Shown: in pieces, positions 45,216-46,241 of the stretch
Numbering within the stretch: position 1 is the stretch's first letter
Layout: each line of letters starts with the position of its first letter
Assembly (NCBI GenBank): GCA_003574685.1
Contig: QOCQ01000033.1
Location: 1 to 46,241, forward strand
Length of the DNA stretch: 46,241 nucleotides
Origin: Rhodospirillaceae bacterium SYSU D60007
GTDB taxonomy: Bacteria > Pseudomonadota > Alphaproteobacteria > Reyranellales > Reyranellaceae
Direction of reading: 5' to 3'
Position numbers and translations under genes: made by a program
Notes under the pieces: model-generated
Seen by the model: only the letters and a program-made list of their open reading frames with translations
What the model was told of the DNA's origin: nothing
Databases searched by the model: none

Positions 45216-46166
45216 ATGCTCAACAGGTACATAGAGGAGGCCCGGACTGACGCATCGTTCGAACAGCTATGGTCTTGCGAGACCGACACGATGTTCCGGC
45301 CCTACGCGTCGGCCGCGCTTGCCTTTGCGCATGTGGCCGATCATGCGCGTGATGCGCGCCGCGCCCTTTACCGCGACATAGCGACGTCCAGCCGGTCCGT
45401 TCTTCTTGACCGCTTGTCGGGCCTGCGGGGCTGGAAAAGCCGGCTCAGGTTGCTGCCCAGGACCGACTACGCGCAATTCGATGAGGCGGACTGGCGTCTT
45501 CTGTTCGCCGCGACCGATCATGCCGTGACGCGCCGCACCTTGGGTCACCTGGCAGAAATCTCGCCGATGCTGCTGCGTCAGGTATCGCTGGTGCCGGAGC
45601 CGGTTCGCATCCCGGCCGTTGTTGCCGTCCTGAACACCCTCGATGTGTCGCCGGCTCACTGGTCGAAGCTGGCCGCAGCCTTGAGCGAAACGCCACGTCA
45701 GATGCTGCCGTCCCTGCTCGGTAAAGCGAAGCGCGTGAACTCGATCGGCTCGTTCTGGGACTACTTTTTCGAATGTGTCGACAAGCCGTGGAAGCCGTTC
45801 GGTCTTCCCGCCCAGTTCCTGCGCTCGCCCATGCTCAAGCCGCTACGGACCTGGAAGGAGCTCAGCCGGGAAGGCCGCAGGATGCAGAACTGCCTGGCCA
45901 GCAAGGTCTGCCGCGTTCGCACAGGGCGGCGGGCATACCTCCGATGGCAAGGGGGCGAATTCGCAACCGTCGAGTTTGTTCGCTCTGGTGGCTGGCGGAT
46001 GGGGAGCATTCTCGGGCGTCGGAACACACCGCTGCCGGTTGACGTGAAGGAAAGGATCAGCGCGTGGGCAAATCTCCTCCTGGCAGGGTTGCGCGAGGAG
46101 GGCACACCGCCCGATGACAACACTGGGTGCTGTCGCGGAAGTGGTTGGAATTTGAAGGAGGCGTAA
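45216..46166 (+). CDS. PcfJ-like domain protein
   Basis: The 316-residue protein starts MLNRYIEEARTDASFEQLWS. Residues about 1-210 are helical and unassigned. Residues about 220-290 look like a PcfJ domain: WKELSREGRRMQNCLASKV, then GRRAYLRWQGGEFATVEFVR and GWRMGSILGRRNTPLP, with the conserved NC and GxRN-like positions. PcfJ was first named on conjugative plasmids, but its function is unresolved. The gene diverges from the PRC-barrel/udgX pair across 139 nt. No conjugation genes are visible. I chose the ATG at 45216; the frame is open further upstream inside the opposite gene. Confidence 0.6.
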   Translation: MLNRYIEEARTDASFEQLWSCETDTMFRPYASAALAFAHVADHARDARRALYRDIATSSRSVLLDRLSGLRGWKSRLRLLPRTDYAQFDEADWRLLFAATDHAVTRRTLGHLAEISPMLLRQVSLVPEPVRIPAVVAVLNTLDVSPAHWSKLAAALSETPRQMLPSLLGKAKRVNSIGSFWDYFFECVDKPWKPFGLPAQFLRSPMLKPLRTWKELSREGRRMQNCLASKVCRVRTGRRAYLRWQGGEFATVEFVRSGGWRMGSILGRRNTPLPVDVKERISAWANLLLAGLREEGTPPDDNTGCCRGSGWNLKEA

Positions 46167-46224
46167 TCTCCGGCTTGGACCAACAAGCAACAACCGGCGT
46201 TAGCGCGCCGGCGGAGATCACGCC

Positions 46225-46241
46225 ATGACAACAGATAGCAC
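46225..46241 (+). CDS. possible start of a further gene (truncated by window end)
   Basis: ATGACAACAGATAGC starts 10 nt after GCGGAGATC, a plausible ribosome site. Only five codons are visible (MTTDS), so nothing can be said about the product. Confidence 0.3.

Overview
The window is about 46 kb of uniformly GC-rich bacterial chromosome. It most likely comes from an alphaproteobacterium. Three things point there: a GAAC-N7-GAAC LexA-type box directly in front of an imuA-imuB-dnaE2 cassette, many TRAP and ABC uptake systems, and small alphaproteobacterial-style genes (DUF1328, DUF6496, PRC-barrel). The exact order cannot be fixed from the sequence; a Rhodospirillales/Reyranella-like or Hyphomicrobiales organism would fit. 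I see no phage, transposase, plasmid or CRISPR genes.

Layout. (1) 41-166: initiator tRNA-fMet with a strong terminator. (2) 253-8706, minus strand: an SOS mutagenesis operon (imuA, imuB, dnaE2) under a LexA box, followed by a large acyl-carrier/fatty-acyl-AMP ligase/acyltransferase fusion. (3) 8789-16264: a LacI-family repressor diverging from a six-gene operon. That operon encodes a Tat-exported sugar-type ABC importer plus a methionine-synthase-like zinc methyltransferase and a PhyH-type Fe/2-oxoglutarate oxygenase. A 16-bp palindromic operator lies between the -35 and -10 of the shared promoter region. (4) 16335-19514: recQ and a luciferase-like flavin oxidoreductase. (5) 19567-23819, minus strand: marR, a complete TRAP transporter and a crotonase. 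(6) 24041-26216: N-carbamoyl-L- and N-carbamoyl-D-amino acid hydrolases, diverging from a second TRAP cluster (26487-31775). That cluster has one binding protein but two tandem membrane-subunit pairs, the second split by a ~140-bp palindromic element. (7) 31777-34116: a proline-rich, single-pass, peptidoglycan-binding protein. (8) 34236-35709: phenylalanine 4-hydroxylase and a divergent Lrp/AsnC regulator. (9) 35831-37631: a filamentous-haemagglutinin-type secreted protein, frameshifted just after its signal peptide. (10) 37691-42404: DUF1328 protein, Ku, tyrosine phosphatase, HAD nucleotidase, SDR, a lysine-rich DUF6496-like protein and an alpha/beta hydrolase. (11) 42405-44011: a gene-poor patch with a frameshifted small gene and two small orphan genes. 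(12) 44012-46241: UdgX-type uracil-DNA glycosylase with a PRC-barrel protein, a divergent PcfJ-like protein, and the possible start of one more gene.

How the genes fit together. Two themes dominate. One is DNA repair and mutagenesis: ImuA/ImuB/DnaE2, RecQ, Ku and UdgX. The other is scavenging of small organic compounds: one ABC and two TRAP importers, each next to enzymes that may process the cargo (methyltransferase plus oxygenase, crotonase, two carbamoylases). Two families of dispersed palindromic repeats sit in the intergenic gaps. The best candidates for something undescribed are the LacI-ABC-methyltransferase-oxygenase operon, the one-receptor/two-channel TRAP cluster facing paired L/D carbamoylases, and the ACP-FAAL-PlsC fusion beside the mutasome operon.
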